Positions 16,616 to 28,497 of a DNA stretch of 64,000 nucleotides are shown here, piece by piece. Numbering within the stretch: position 1 is the first letter of the stretch; every line of letters begins with the position of its first letter. The translations under genes and the position numbers were made by a program. Origin of the DNA: Ottowia beijingensis (GTDB lineage Bacteria > Pseudomonadota > Gammaproteobacteria > Burkholderiales > Burkholderiaceae_C); the NCBI RefSeq assembly GCF_013423955.1, contig NZ_JACCKX010000001.1, positions 868,001-932,000 on the forward strand, in the 5' to 3' direction. The notes under the pieces are model-generated. The model had not been told where the DNA came from, did no database searches, and worked only from the letters and a program-made list of their open reading frames with translations.

Positions 16616-18742
16616 TCAGTCAAGCTCAATCAGCATCGCTCCGCGTTTTGCGCGGGTCAACGCGACGTACAGCAACTTGCGCTGAGTCTCGGTTTCTTCT
16701 GGCGCATCCAAGTAGCTCCTGGGTGCGACCACGATGACACAATCAAACTCGAGTCCCTTGGCGCGGTGCATGGTGGCAAGGTGAATCACATCCCGTGCAT
16801 CGGCATGATTGCTTTGCGCCGTGATCGCGATGCAATGCAAACCCGCCGACTGAATGAGACTGGCCATCGCATCCCGGCTCTTCTCGCTGGCTGCAATGAC
16901 GCAGAAGGAAAGCGGCAATCCCTCACCCTGCGCAAGGTTCCAATCGCGAACAAATTCAACGGCGTGCTTGGCTGCATCCTCAATTCCTTTCACGCTCAGC
17001 ACCGAGGGTGCCGGGCCGTGTGACAAGGACTTGTAGCGCTTGGTCTCATCGTGGCCGTCATCAAGGTCGTCGATTTCGCAGCCTTGCAGCAATGCCACCG
17101 CCTGCCGGCGTATCTCGTCGGTGGTGCGGTAGTTGAGGTACAGCTTTCTGGCCCGTCCCCGAATATCGATTCCGCAGCGGCTCATCGCAGCCTTGTTGCG
17201 GCTGTAGATGCGCTGGTGCCCGTCGCCCACGAAAAAGAGGTCATTCGGACCCGCAGGCACCAACGCACGAAGCAGCCGAAGGGCCTGCGGCCCCAGGTCC
17301 TGGGTTTCGTCCGCAACGATGGCGCTGTAAAGAGGTCTGGCGCTTTCTCTTTCTCTTTCTGCTTCAGCGCTCAGCACATCAGCGACTTCGCGGAAGGCAT
17401 CATCCACTTCCTTGAGCTTGCGCGATGCTAGCTGTCCACGATACTCCTCGAACACCGGCCAGACGGCATCGCGTTTGGCGCGACTTAGGATGACGCCACG
17501 TCCTGTTCGTCGAGCCGTACGGTACTGGTCCAACGTGGTGATGCCTTGCGCCAGCACCACCTGTTCAAGCTCCTGTTCATAAAAACTGTCGGGCAGGTCC
17601 AGTGCCGAATCCTTGACCGCCAATGCCGCTTGCCATGCCTGATAGGCGGCATCCCGCTTTCGGTCATACACGATTCGATGCTCCAGCTTGCGGCTACGCA
17701 TGAAGGCATTGACCCAGGCATCGAGGTTGCGGACCTCCAGCTTGGCAAATGTTTCACTGCTGCAGAGCGTGCGCAGGTTCTGCTCGATATCGGCTGCCAG
17801 GTTCCTGGTGAAGGTGGTGACAAACACCTTCTGGTTCGCCTCAGTCCGGTTCTCTGCCAGCCACCTGGCGCGGTGCATCGCCAGAACGGTCTTGCCGGTT
17901 CCCGCGCCCCCAAGCACCCGCACAGGACCGCTGCGGTCGCCAACTGCAAGCTTGTTCTGCGTAGGATGCAGAAACACCCGCCATTGCGCTAGGGGCGCAT
18001 TCAGGATGGCGGTCATGGACTCGTCGTCGCTCACCACCACAAACCGCGACTGCGACTCTGGCGTGGCCAGGGCTGCTGCGAAGTCTTGGGTATCGATGGC
18101 CTTGTCCACCCGGGTCTCACGGGCGTTGAGCACCTGACCAACCGTGTCGCCTGCCGCAACAAGGAACAGGCCTTCGTAGGCTTCCAGCGGTAGCTGTGTC
18201 TGCTTGGCATCCAGCTCGTCCTCGGTCGCGATGGCCCGAACGAAAGCCAGCAACTCCTGCGGGACACCGAGGCTCATCAACTCGCGGTCATCCAAGTCCG
18301 CAAAGAGCGCCGGAGCCGCTGCAGCGGGCGTCACCTCGGCACGGTCCACAGCCGCATCGTTGGCGCTCATGGCTTCTTGAGGCCCCGGCTCTGCAACGCT
18401 CTCGACAGTCAACATCTGCATCGCCCCGGTGACCGGGTTGATGGTCAGCTTGCGCTTTTCGGCCCAGCGGTAGGCATCGTCGTGGTGGTCCACATACAGC
18501 AGTACATACACATCACCCGCGGATGGCTTGAAGACAATGCCGCGCCAATCCCCGTCGAGCCGAACCGACTTGAGGTTCGGGTCCCGCGCGCCATTGATGT
18601 TCTCGTAGTTGATGCCTGGGCTCTTCGGGTCGGCCTGGAACTGAATGGCCCACTTCATCACCTTGGTATGGACTTTGGCAGGCAACTTGGCCAGTTGCAG
18701 CAGAAATTCGTTGCTCAGCGCAACCTTGGGTTTGAAGCTCAA
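16616..18742 (-). CDS. UvrD/Rep-type helicase with N-terminal RelE-like domain
   Basis: A 708-residue protein. The first 100 residues ('SNEFLLQLAKLPAKVHTKVM', 'LDGDWRGIVFKPSAGDVYVL') resemble the RelE/ParE toxin fold. From about 250 a superfamily 1 helicase follows: Walker A 'GGAGTGKTVLAMHRA', 'FVTTFTRNLAADI', 'IVADETQDLGPQALRLLRAL', 'FVGDGHQRIY', 'NYRTTDEIR', 'TMHRAKGLEFD' and 'LLYVALTRAKRGAMLIEL'. It is the last intact gene of a minus-strand run of helicase genes and lies beside an hsdS tail, typical of a defence island. Probably a DNA-processing component of an anti-phage system; the system itself is not intact. Confidence 0.82.
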   Translation of the reverse strand: MSFKPKVALSNEFLLQLAKLPAKVHTKVMKWAIQFQADPKSPGINYENINGARDPNLKSVRLDGDWRGIVFKPSAGDVYVLLYVDHHDDAYRWAEKRKLTINPVTGAMQMLTVESVAEPGPQEAMSANDAAVDRAEVTPAAAAPALFADLDDRELMSLGVPQELLAFVRAIATEDELDAKQTQLPLEAYEGLFLVAAGDTVGQVLNARETRVDKAIDTQDFAAALATPESQSRFVVVSDDESMTAILNAPLAQWRVFLHPTQNKLAVGDRSGPVRVLGGAGTGKTVLAMHRARWLAENRTEANQKVFVTTFTRNLAADIEQNLRTLCSSETFAKLEVRNLDAWVNAFMRSRKLEHRIVYDRKRDAAYQAWQAALAVKDSALDLPDSFYEQELEQVVLAQGITTLDQYRTARRTGRGVILSRAKRDAVWPVFEEYRGQLASRKLKEVDDAFREVADVLSAEAERERESARPLYSAIVADETQDLGPQALRLLRALVPAGPNDLFFVGDGHQRIYSRNKAAMSRCGIDIRGRARKLYLNYRTTDEIRRQAVALLQGCEIDDLDDGHDETKRYKSLSHGPAPSVLSVKGIEDAAKHAVEFVRDWNLAQGEGLPLSFCVIAASEKSRDAMASLIQSAGLHCIAITAQSNHADARDVIHLATMHRAKGLEFDCVIVVAPRSYLDAPEETETQRKLLYVALTRAKRGAMLIELD

Positions 18743-18746
18743 AGTT

Positions 18747-20141
18747 CTACTCCTGGTATTCGATGGTCAGCCCCAACGCCGTCGCAGCAGCAGCCTCCCA
18801 AGGCTGTGCCGTGCACTGCGTCAAATCCTCGTCCAGACACAGCACCGTCCACCCCTGTGCGGCCCACGCCTGGGCCATATCTGCCTGGTCCGACCGCAGC
18901 ACCGCCACTTGGGCTGCGGACCAAACCAGCTCTGCTTCGGCCAGTACACGGCCCTTGTCGTCTGCCAGCTCTGGGCCAACTTCCGGAATGCCCGCCCCGG
19001 CCTGCGCCAGCCGAACCATACCCGGTTTGAGCGGAACCAAAACACTGTCGAGTACCTCCAGCCAGGCGCCGTTCAAAGAGGGCTGCGTGGCGGGCTGCGC
19101 CGCTGCGGATGCCTGCAAGGTGCGCAGGCCATCGTAATCCTGGTGGTCCAGACCGCTCGCCGTGACAAGCCACATCCCGGGCAGCGACTGGGTGGTGTTG
19201 AACAGATGCAGCCATTGGCGCCACGCAAAATGCAGCGCGGCCTCATCGTCAGCCTTGGCTTCGTCCAACACCAGAACGCCAGGTGCCATCCAGCCTGCCT
19301 CCTGGGGAAGACCCTTGGCGGCAGCCAAGGGCCACCAGCCAACTTGCTGGCATGCCCCTGAGCCTTTGGACAGACTGGGGGCAAAACCCTTGCCCGGCTC
19401 CTTGACGTGTGCGGGCAGTCGGTGAATCCACTGCCCAAGCTGGTGTTCACAAGCCGATTTTTCCTGCTCAGTGTCCGGCACCATCAAGTAGCCAAGCCAC
19501 AGGGCATTGCGCTGCAACTGCTCCACTGCGGGGTCGCCCGCCGGTCCCTCCGCCGGGGTGGCCAGCCAATGCAGCAAAGTGGCCACGGCATGCTGGGTGA
19601 AAGCCTTTTCCTGCGCGCGTGGCACCGCTGCCGGAGCCTTGCCCCGTTGTGTCGGGACAGGCTGACCAAAGGCGACTCCAGGTCGGTATCCAGTTTTCCG
19701 GCAAGGGCGTCCATCACATCGTTGTGCGTGACAGACCAACACCAAAACCCGCCACTGGCCATCCGACCACATCACATCGCCGCACGAAGGACACGCCACG
19801 TAGGTGTCTGCCTCCACCGTCAGGTTCTGCATGTGATGGCACGACGTGCAGAAACGCCAACCCGTCGTAAAAAGGTGGCTCACCAAGCCGCAGATGGGTT
19901 CGGCCATGCGTGACTGCTCATCCAGAAAGCAAACGCTGGAGCCGCCCGCAGGCTTCTTCGAGAATGGCGAACTTCCCAGCCAGCGCTGCACCAGCGTGGC
20001 GGAACTGCGAACAACCGGCGAAAGCTGCTGCGGATCGCCTGCGAACAGATAGCTGCGGCCTAACGGCATCAAGGCCAGGGCATGTGCAAGGCCGACTTGA
20101 CTGGCTTCGTCAAAAACCACCAGATCAAAGGTGGGCACCAT
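18747..20141 (-). pseudogene. Superfamily 1 (AAA_12/DNA2-like) helicase, C-terminal part, frameshifted
   Basis: Begins at the Walker B segment 'FDLVVFDEASQVGLAHALAL' with the DEAS-Q box of Upf1/DNA2-like helicases, then 'YLFAGDPQQLSPVV' and 'DEQSRMAEPICGLVSHLF', followed by a four-Cys ribbon (CTSC...CPSC). The N-terminal Walker A half is missing. Around 19740 and 19650 the best coding frame changes twice ('VTHNDVMDALAGKLDTDLES' lies in another frame). The last 200 residues are an unfamiliar C-terminal domain. The stop is four bases before the UvrD gene, so they formed one operon. Truncated at its 5' end by fusion to the SNF2 fragment. Confidence 0.65.
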
Positions 20142-20575
20142 TCCTTCTGGAACTGGGTGAGCATGGCTTTTGCGTGACCACCAGGATGCGCTTGCCGCGC
20201 CCGCGCTGTATCAGCTCGGTGGCCAGGATGCCAGCCTCCAGCGTTTTGCCCAGGCCGACGGCATCGGCAATCAGGATGCGCGAGCGCGGCTGGCGCAGCG
20301 CCTGCAAAGCCGGGTCGAGCTGGTAGGGCACCAGGTTCATGACGCCCTTGTGGCCCAGGCGAATCTTCTCGTCGTTGGGCACGCTGCGCCGGCGCAGGCT
20401 TTCCAGATACAACACGGTGGCGTTGTAGGCGGGGCTGGTGTCGGGCACCAACTCGGTCTTTGCGGGGTCGAGCACCTCGATGGTGTCTTCCAGCGCCGTC
20501 AGAAACAGCGCCGACTGCCCCCGCACCAGGTCGGAAATGCCATCACAGGTGAGCAGCCATCGTGGCGGAGGTCGA
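20125..20575 (-). pseudogene. SNF2-family helicase, N-terminal remnant
   Basis: Contains 'GISDLVRGQSALFLTALEDT', 'YNATVLYLESLRRR', 'YQLDPALQALRQPRSRILIA' and 'DAVGLGKTLEAGILATELIQ', the N-terminal and Walker A regions of SNF2-like helicases in DISARM- and restriction-associated loci. One missing base at about 20145 would extend it to 'LVVTQKAMLTQFQKEW', after which the sequence switches to the AAA_12 helicase. The 5' end is also lost, since upstream sequence is unrelated. It is a double-ended remnant. Confidence 0.65.
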
Positions 20576-20709
20576 GCGCCTCGTCGAGCAAATGCGCGAC
20601 GAAGAGCAGACATGATGCTGGCCTGACAGCCCTCGTGCTGGTGCCGCTGAGGGTGCTAGCCGGACTGCCAAAAACCTCTTACATCCGCCGTTACATCGGC
20701 GGTCAACAA

Positions 20710-20740
20710 AAAGCCTGCTACCGATTGAATAGCAGGCTTT
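20710..20740. terminator. Hairpin beside the tRNA-His fragment
   Basis: AAAGCCTGCTA paired with TAGCAGGCTTT across a 9-base loop. It sits just left of the tRNA-His 3' fragment, as the terminators of tRNA-Lys sit beside their gene copies. It probably travelled with the tRNA-His attachment sequence. Confidence 0.65.
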
Positions 20741-20751
20741 CTAGTGTTTAC

Positions 20752-20801
20752 TGGGTTGGCTGATGGGACTCGAACCCACGACGACCAGAATCACAATCCG
20801 G
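20752..20801 (-). pseudogene. Truncated tRNA-His (3' half only)
   Basis: The reverse complement gives the anticodon stem and loop with anticodon GTG, variable loop, T-arm and acceptor 3' strand ending in CCCA of a tRNA-His. The 5' half (D-arm) is missing and replaced by unrelated sequence. tRNA 3' halves like this are left as att sites by integrating elements. Confidence 0.8.
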
Positions 20802-20807
20802 CTGGCC

Positions 20808-20852
20808 GACGGTTGCCTAACCGTTGTCTAACTGTTACCCAACCGTTGTGCT
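20808..20852. repeat. AACCGTTG-type short repeats
   Basis: Related copies of 'taaccgttgt', 'taactgttac' and 'caaccgttgt' at about 10-12 base spacing immediately inside the tRNA-His fragment. Spacing near one helical turn suggests cooperative protein binding, perhaps recombinase arm sites of the element that used tRNA-His. Too short for a CRISPR. Confidence 0.4.
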
Positions 20853-20948
20853 GGCCGCCACCACACCAGCGAAGCCCAGCGGCACGAACGACCCCCGATG
20901 GCTAGGACCCGCACCGCAGGCCCCGTGCGCCCCCGAAACCCTGCACTG

Positions 20949-20970
20949 GTGGCTACATGGTGGCTACATG
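20949..20970. repeat. Tandem GGCTACATG repeats, possible integrase arm sites (right)
   Basis: Two direct copies of GTGGCTACATG 11 bases apart, about 57 bases from attR. They match the doublet at 5133-5154 near attL. Confidence 0.5.
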
Positions 20971-20984
20971 ACCCCGGAAAGAAA

Positions 20985-21013
20985 AAGCCCGCTACATATT
21001 CTGCAGCGGGCTT
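20985..21013. terminator. tRNA-Lys terminator (island copy)
   Basis: AAAGCCCGCT paired with AGCGGGCTTT, 9-base loop, located 13 bases beyond the CCA end of tRNA-Lys on the minus strand. It is the island-borne equivalent of the hairpin at 4915-4947. Confidence 0.75.
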
Positions 21014-21026
21014 TCGTTGTGTGGCT

Positions 21027-21102
21027 TGGTAGGACGTGCAGGATTCGAACCTGCGACCAACGGATTAAAAGTCCGCTGCTCTACCAACTGAGCTAACGTC
21101 CC
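21027..21102 (-). tRNA. tRNA-Lys(UUU)
   Basis: 76 nt with encoded CCA. The cloverleaf reads GGGACGT acceptor, GCTC...GAGC D-arm, anticodon loop CTTTTAA (anticodon TTT), and T-arm GCAGG-TTCGAAT-CCTGC. The 3' 47 bases are duplicated at 4968-5014, so this intact copy is also attR of island A. The 5' end overlaps the stop of tcdA, and a TATAAT at 21144-21149 (minus strand) inside the tcdA tail could be its -10 box. Confidence 0.96.
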
Positions 21103-21932
21103 ACATCCCTTGCACTGACGAGCAGTGCGCCGGAAAGCCTCGAATTATAGCGTGGTTTTTCGGCTCCTCGCGCAATTTGATCCAGAACCCATCCGGCCGC
21201 GCACAGGCCGAAGGTGGCGGTGACGGCAACGGTCGATCCGTAGCCATGACAGTTCAGCGAGCCGTCCATGTCATCGCCCACCTCGCAGGCTTCGGGCATG
21301 ACCACGTTCTCGCGGCTGAAGACGGCAGCCACACCGATGGGCCGCCCGCCCGACGGTGCGCCATGATGGCGGCGCAGGCGGTAGCGCAGTTGGGCGATCA
21401 GCGGGTCGTGCGTAACCTGCGCGATGTCGGCGATCTCGACCAGCTCGCCCTGCCGCTTGCCCCCGGCCGCGCCCACCGTGATGAAGCCCGCCCGCTGCTG
21501 CATCGCCCAGGCCGCCATGGCGACCTTGGCAGCCAACTTGTCGCAGGCGTCGATGACGACCTGCGGCGTCGCCGACAGCAGGCCGGGCCAGTTGGCAGGT
21601 TCGACGAACTCCTCGATCTCGTCCACCTCGCAGCCGGGGTGAATCTGCGCGATGCGCTCGCGCATGGCCTGCACCTTGGCCTGGCCGATGGTGTCGGTGA
21701 GCGCGTGAATCTGCCGATTGACGTTGGATTCGGCCACGTGGTCAAGGTCGATCAGCGTGATGCGCGCCACGCCGCTGCGGGCCAGCGCCTCGGCCGCCCA
21801 CGAACCGACGCCGCCGATGCCGACCACGGCGACGTGCGCCTGGCGGATGCGCACGGCGCCTTGCGCGCCATACAGGCGGGCCAGCCCGCCAAAGCGGCGC
21901 TCCAGGTCGGGTGCATCGGCCACCGTGCTCAC
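21093..21932 (-). CDS. tcdA: tRNA threonylcarbamoyladenosine dehydratase (TcdA/CsdL)
   Basis: A 279-residue E1/ThiF-like enzyme that cyclises t6A at position 37 of ANN-decoding tRNAs using ATP. The nucleotide motif is 'VVGIGGVGSWAAEALARSGV', followed by 'LIDLDHVAESNVNRQIHAL' and the conserved 'VIDACDKLAAK'. The GTG start overlaps the upstream transporter stop by four bases. The last codons ('LVSARDVGR') run into tRNA-Lys, overlapping it by 10 bases. This odd end suggests the native stop was altered or an indel is present. Confidence 0.93.
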   Translation of the reverse strand: MSTVADAPDLERRFGGLARLYGAQGAVRIRQAHVAVVGIGGVGSWAAEALARSGVARITLIDLDHVAESNVNRQIHALTDTIGQAKVQAMRERIAQIHPGCEVDEIEEFVEPANWPGLLSATPQVVIDACDKLAAKVAMAAWAMQQRAGFITVGAAGGKRQGELVEIADIAQVTHDPLIAQLRYRLRRHHGAPSGGRPIGVAAVFSRENVVMPEACEVGDDMDGSLNCHGYGSTVAVTATFGLCAAGWVLDQIARGAEKPRYNSRLSGALLVSARDVGR

Positions 21933-23047
21933 GCCGCCCGCTCCAGCCGCCACATCTGGTACTTCAGCGCGGCCACGGCGCCAGCCGCAATGCCCGCCAC
22001 CGCGGTGAAACTGGTCAGGCTGAGGTTGGACACACCACTCAGCCCCTGGCCGATGGTGCAGCCCAGCGCCGTCACGCCGCCCACGCCCATCAGCGTGGCG
22101 CCGATCAGGTGGTTCGCCAGGTCTTCGGTGGTTCGAAAGCCTTCCCAGCGGAACTGGCCGGTGAGCAGCGCATGCAGGCCGGCCCCCACGGCCACGCCGG
22201 CGACGGAGGCCACGCCCAGGCTCAGGCGCTGGTTGCTGTCGCTGAAGAACATCACCCAGTCGATGGTGTGGGCCAGCGGGCCGGTGAAGGTCATCGCCTC
22301 CATGCGGCCGCTGCGCGTGGCCAGGTAAGCGGCTTCCAGCGTTTCGGGGTGTTCGGCCAGGTGCCCCACATGACCGCTGAGCCACCACATGGCGACGATC
22401 ACGCCGCCCACGCCCAGCCCGGCCAGCAGGTTGTTGCCGGTGATGAAGCCGCGCCCGGCCAGGGCCCAGGCCGTCAGCGGCAGGCCGACCAGCAGCGCCG
22501 CGCCCAGCAGCGCCGCCGGCACCGGCCAGCCCGCCGCGGCCGACGCCAGATGGCCCACCGTGGCCGGGCCGTTGAAGGTGACGAACACCTGGTCCACCGT
22601 GCGATCGCGCAGCACGGCGGTGATGCCGCGCATCGTCGCGTAGGCCGCCAGCGCCATGACCACGAACACCACCAGCGCCTTCAGGTTGCCCGCGCCTAGG
22701 CGAATCAGCGTCTTGCTGCCGCAGCCCGAGGCCAGCACCATGCCAACGCCGAACAGCGCGCCGCCCACCAGCGCCGACAGCCACATCCAGCGCGGCGTGG
22801 CGTAAAGCGAATCGGCCGCCTGCACCCAGCCGCCCGCGGCCAGCGCGCCAAAGCCGATGATGGCCACGCCCACCGCCAGCGCCCACTGGCGCAGGCGCGT
22901 GGCGTTGCCCATGGTCACCATGTCGGCAATGGCGCCCATGGTGCAGAAGTTGGTGCGGTGCACGATGGCGCCGAACACGGCGGACAGCGCAAAGGCCCCC
23001 AGCAGCACGGCGCGTGCAAGTGAATCAACGTCGGGCTGGGTCGGCAT
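21929..23047 (-). CDS. YeeE/YedE-type sulfur (thiosulfate) transporter
   Basis: A 372-residue polytopic membrane protein. Characteristic cysteine motifs are 'VHRTNFCTMGAIADMV', 'VLASGCGSKTLIRLGAGN' and 'TALGCTIGQGLSGVSNLS', matching the YeeE/TsuA family in which conserved Cys pass thiosulfate across the membrane. About nine or ten hydrophobic helices are visible. The ATG at 23047 is preferred over an upstream in-frame start. The gene is coupled to tcdA by a GTGA overlap. tusA and cysM farther on could use the imported sulfur. Confidence 0.9.
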   Translation of the reverse strand: MPTQPDVDSLARAVLLGAFALSAVFGAIVHRTNFCTMGAIADMVTMGNATRLRQWALAVGVAIIGFGALAAGGWVQAADSLYATPRWMWLSALVGGALFGVGMVLASGCGSKTLIRLGAGNLKALVVFVVMALAAYATMRGITAVLRDRTVDQVFVTFNGPATVGHLASAAAGWPVPAALLGAALLVGLPLTAWALAGRGFITGNNLLAGLGVGGVIVAMWWLSGHVGHLAEHPETLEAAYLATRSGRMEAMTFTGPLAHTIDWVMFFSDSNQRLSLGVASVAGVAVGAGLHALLTGQFRWEGFRTTEDLANHLIGATLMGVGGVTALGCTIGQGLSGVSNLSLTSFTAVAGIAAGAVAALKYQMWRLERAA

Positions 23048-23108
23048 GGGGCGGGATTCTATTGAACGGGCGCGAAGCTGTTTCACGCCCGCACGCCAGG
23101 CACTATTC

Positions 23109-23160
23109 ATTTGATAGCTTCCGGCGCTTTACAGAAAAGGGCTCAGGCCGATTTTTATTC
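23109..23160. repeat. Interspersed 'tagctt-ggcgc' repeat
   Basis: A half-copy of the family repeat ('catttgatagcttccggcgc') upstream of valS and the YeeE-like gene. The 240-base gap between those divergent genes holds no other feature that I can name. Confidence 0.6.
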
Positions 23161-23288
23161 ATGAAGCCGGGGCGTATCGGCCCGCCGCGCCGCGCCGGGG
23201 TGGGCCGTTAAAATTTAGGGTTTCGCCCTCTTCCGGCGTGCGCCTTCCGCGCCGCGCCCCTATCAGCGGCCTTGCGCCGCCCTCCACC

Positions 23289-26142
<2,854 letters not shown>

Positions 26143-26172
26143 GGCGACCGGTGCGGCATACGGCCGACTGTT

Positions 26173-26270
26173 AAAAATCATAGCTTCTTGCGCCCGATAC
26201 ATAAGGGTTTCAGGCAGTTTCACGCCTGAATTCCTCGCAGGACGTTCGAAAGCAGCTATAAAAACATACT
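26173..26270. repeat. Interspersed repeat, inverted pair
   Basis: 'catagcttcttgcgcc' at the left and 'aaagcagctataaaaac' at the right flank a GC-poor centre with a small hairpin ('ttcaggcag...cctgaa'). It lies in the gap between convergent valS and the dehydrogenase gene, where it may act as a bidirectional end signal. Confidence 0.65.
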
Positions 26271-26301
26271 GATTGCAGGGCAACCGCCGCCCTTGCGCCG
26301 C

Positions 26302-27270
26302 TCAGGCCAGCGGCATCGGCTCGCTGTCGGTGGGCCCGAGCTGGCTGTGCAGTTCGCTCAGCAGCAGGGTTTCGTGAATGCGGTCGGCCAGGTACCAGCT
26401 GCCGCGCAACTGCGATTCCTGCGTGAACGGTGCCAGGCGCGGCGTGATGCGCAGGTTGGTCAGGCCGTGCAGCGGCGAGTCGGGCGCGGTCAGCCGTTCG
26501 TCGTCGCTGTCCATCATGAAGGCACTAATGCGGCCCGAGCGCAGGGCGCCCGCCAGCGCCGGCAGGTCGAACAGCGACGGCCGGCTGATGCTGGTCCACA
26601 GCTGGCCCGGCTTGCAGGATTCGAGCACACGCTCGCTCACCAGCCCGCGGTAGCGCGAGGCGTAGATGGTCTGCACCGACACCGCGTCGGCCACCTCCAG
26701 CATGTCGGTCAGCGCCATCGGCTGCACGCCCAGGCGGCGCCACAGCTCGGCGTTGCGGTGCACCGCCGGGTCGTAGCCGACCACACGCACGCCCAGCGGC
26801 ACCAGCATGGTGGCCAGCACGTGCGCCGGCGGCGCCAGGCCGAACAGCGCGATCACGCTGTCGTTGATCTCGCGCCCCGGATGGCCCCGCGAGCGCGGGT
26901 CGCCGTCGCCGCGCCGGCGCACGCCCTGGCGGAACAGCGACAGCAGGCTGAGCAGCAGGTATTCGGCGCTGGCGCGCACCGTGGCGCTGGAGGCCTGGAT
27001 GACGCGCACGCGCCGCTTCTGGCAGGCTTCGAAGTCGATGTTCTCGGTGCCGTCGTGGATGCGGCCCACGGCCGCCAGGTGCGGCGCGGCGTCGAGCAAC
27101 TGGGTGTTGATCTTCAGACGGGGCGGCACCACCAAAGCGTTGACGCGCTGCAGGCGCTGGTGCAGCAAGCCCTCATCGTCCAGCAGCTCTGGCCGATAAT
27201 CGACCTGATGCCGGGCTGCCAGCCACTGGCGCGCGTCGGTGGCCAAATCCTCCAGCAGGAGAATGTCCAA
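26302..27270 (-). CDS. D-isomer-specific 2-hydroxyacid dehydrogenase family protein
   Basis: About 322 residues of the NAD-dependent D-2-hydroxyacid dehydrogenase fold. Substrate-domain features include 'LAAVGRIHDGTENIDFEAC', and the Rossmann half has 'VGYDPAVHRNAELWRRLGV', 'DMLEVADAVSVQTIYASRYR' and 'LWTSISRPSLFDLPALAGAL'. The dinucleotide motif around 'VIALFGLAPPAHVLATML' departs from GxGxxG, and the usual catalytic His position is unclear, so substrate or even activity is uncertain. A TTG start at 27270 is chosen because GAGAGGA precedes it; the frame is open to 27345. Confidence 0.75.
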   Translation of the reverse strand: MDILLLEDLATDARQWLAARHQVDYRPELLDDEGLLHQRLQRVNALVVPPRLKINTQLLDAAPHLAAVGRIHDGTENIDFEACQKRRVRVIQASSATVRASAEYLLLSLLSLFRQGVRRRGDGDPRSRGHPGREINDSVIALFGLAPPAHVLATMLVPLGVRVVGYDPAVHRNAELWRRLGVQPMALTDMLEVADAVSVQTIYASRYRGLVSERVLESCKPGQLWTSISRPSLFDLPALAGALRSGRISAFMMDSDDERLTAPDSPLHGLTNLRITPRLAPFTQESQLRGSWYLADRIHETLLLSELHSQLGPTDSEPMPLA

Positions 27271-27368
27271 GCGTTCCTCTCTGATTTTCTGTCGTTCTGT
27301 GCGCTGACCGGCGCCGCACGCCCGCATCAACCGCCTGCACAGCACTTTACCATCCGGTTTATTCGCCC

Positions 27369-28256
<888 letters not shown>

Positions 28257-28483
28257 TCAGCGCCGGCGCAGGATGTGCGCCGTGGTGTTGCCTTCGGTGG
28301 TCTGCTCGACCAGCTCGTTGCCGGTCTGCCTGGCAAAGGCCTCGAAGTCGCGCACGGCACCGGGGTCGGTCGACAGCACCTTCAGCAACTGGCCGCTCTG
28401 CAGTTCGGCCAGGCCTTTCTTGGCCTTCAGGATGGGCAGCGGGCAGTTCAGCCCCGTGCGTCGACTTCTTTGGCGATATCCAT
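28257..28483 (-). CDS. tusA: TusA-family sulfur carrier protein (one frameshift)
   Basis: About 75 residues. After restoring one C at about 28452 the protein reads 'MDIAKEVDARGLNCPLPILK' then 'AKKGLAELQSGQLLKVLSTD', with the CPxP motif carrying the persulfide Cys. TusA proteins relay sulfur to tRNA 2-thiolation and other acceptors. Located 14 bases after the NUDIX gene on the same strand. Confidence 0.9.
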
Positions 28484-28497
28484 GCAGCGATTGTGCG

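Larger units (their letters stand above)
4968..21073. mobile_element. Genomic island A integrated at tRNA-Lys(UUU)
   Basis: A 16.1-kb element bounded by perfect 47-bp direct repeats (4968-5014 and 21027-21073) of the 3' part of tRNA-Lys, with the intact tRNA at the right. A tyrosine integrase is the first gene inside the left end. Cargo is phage-like replication genes, four toxin-antitoxin modules or remnants, an hsdS tail, a UvrD-type helicase and truncated SNF2/AAA helicases. No conjugation or virion-assembly set is visible, so it is a degraded prophage/satellite or composite island rather than a self-transmissible element. Confidence 0.9.

Noticed and set aside
20808-20852. AACCGTTG-type repeats considered as a CRISPR or DnaA-box cluster
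   Set aside because: Units are about 10-12 bases apart and too short for CRISPR; the sequence does not match the DnaA box TTATCCACA.
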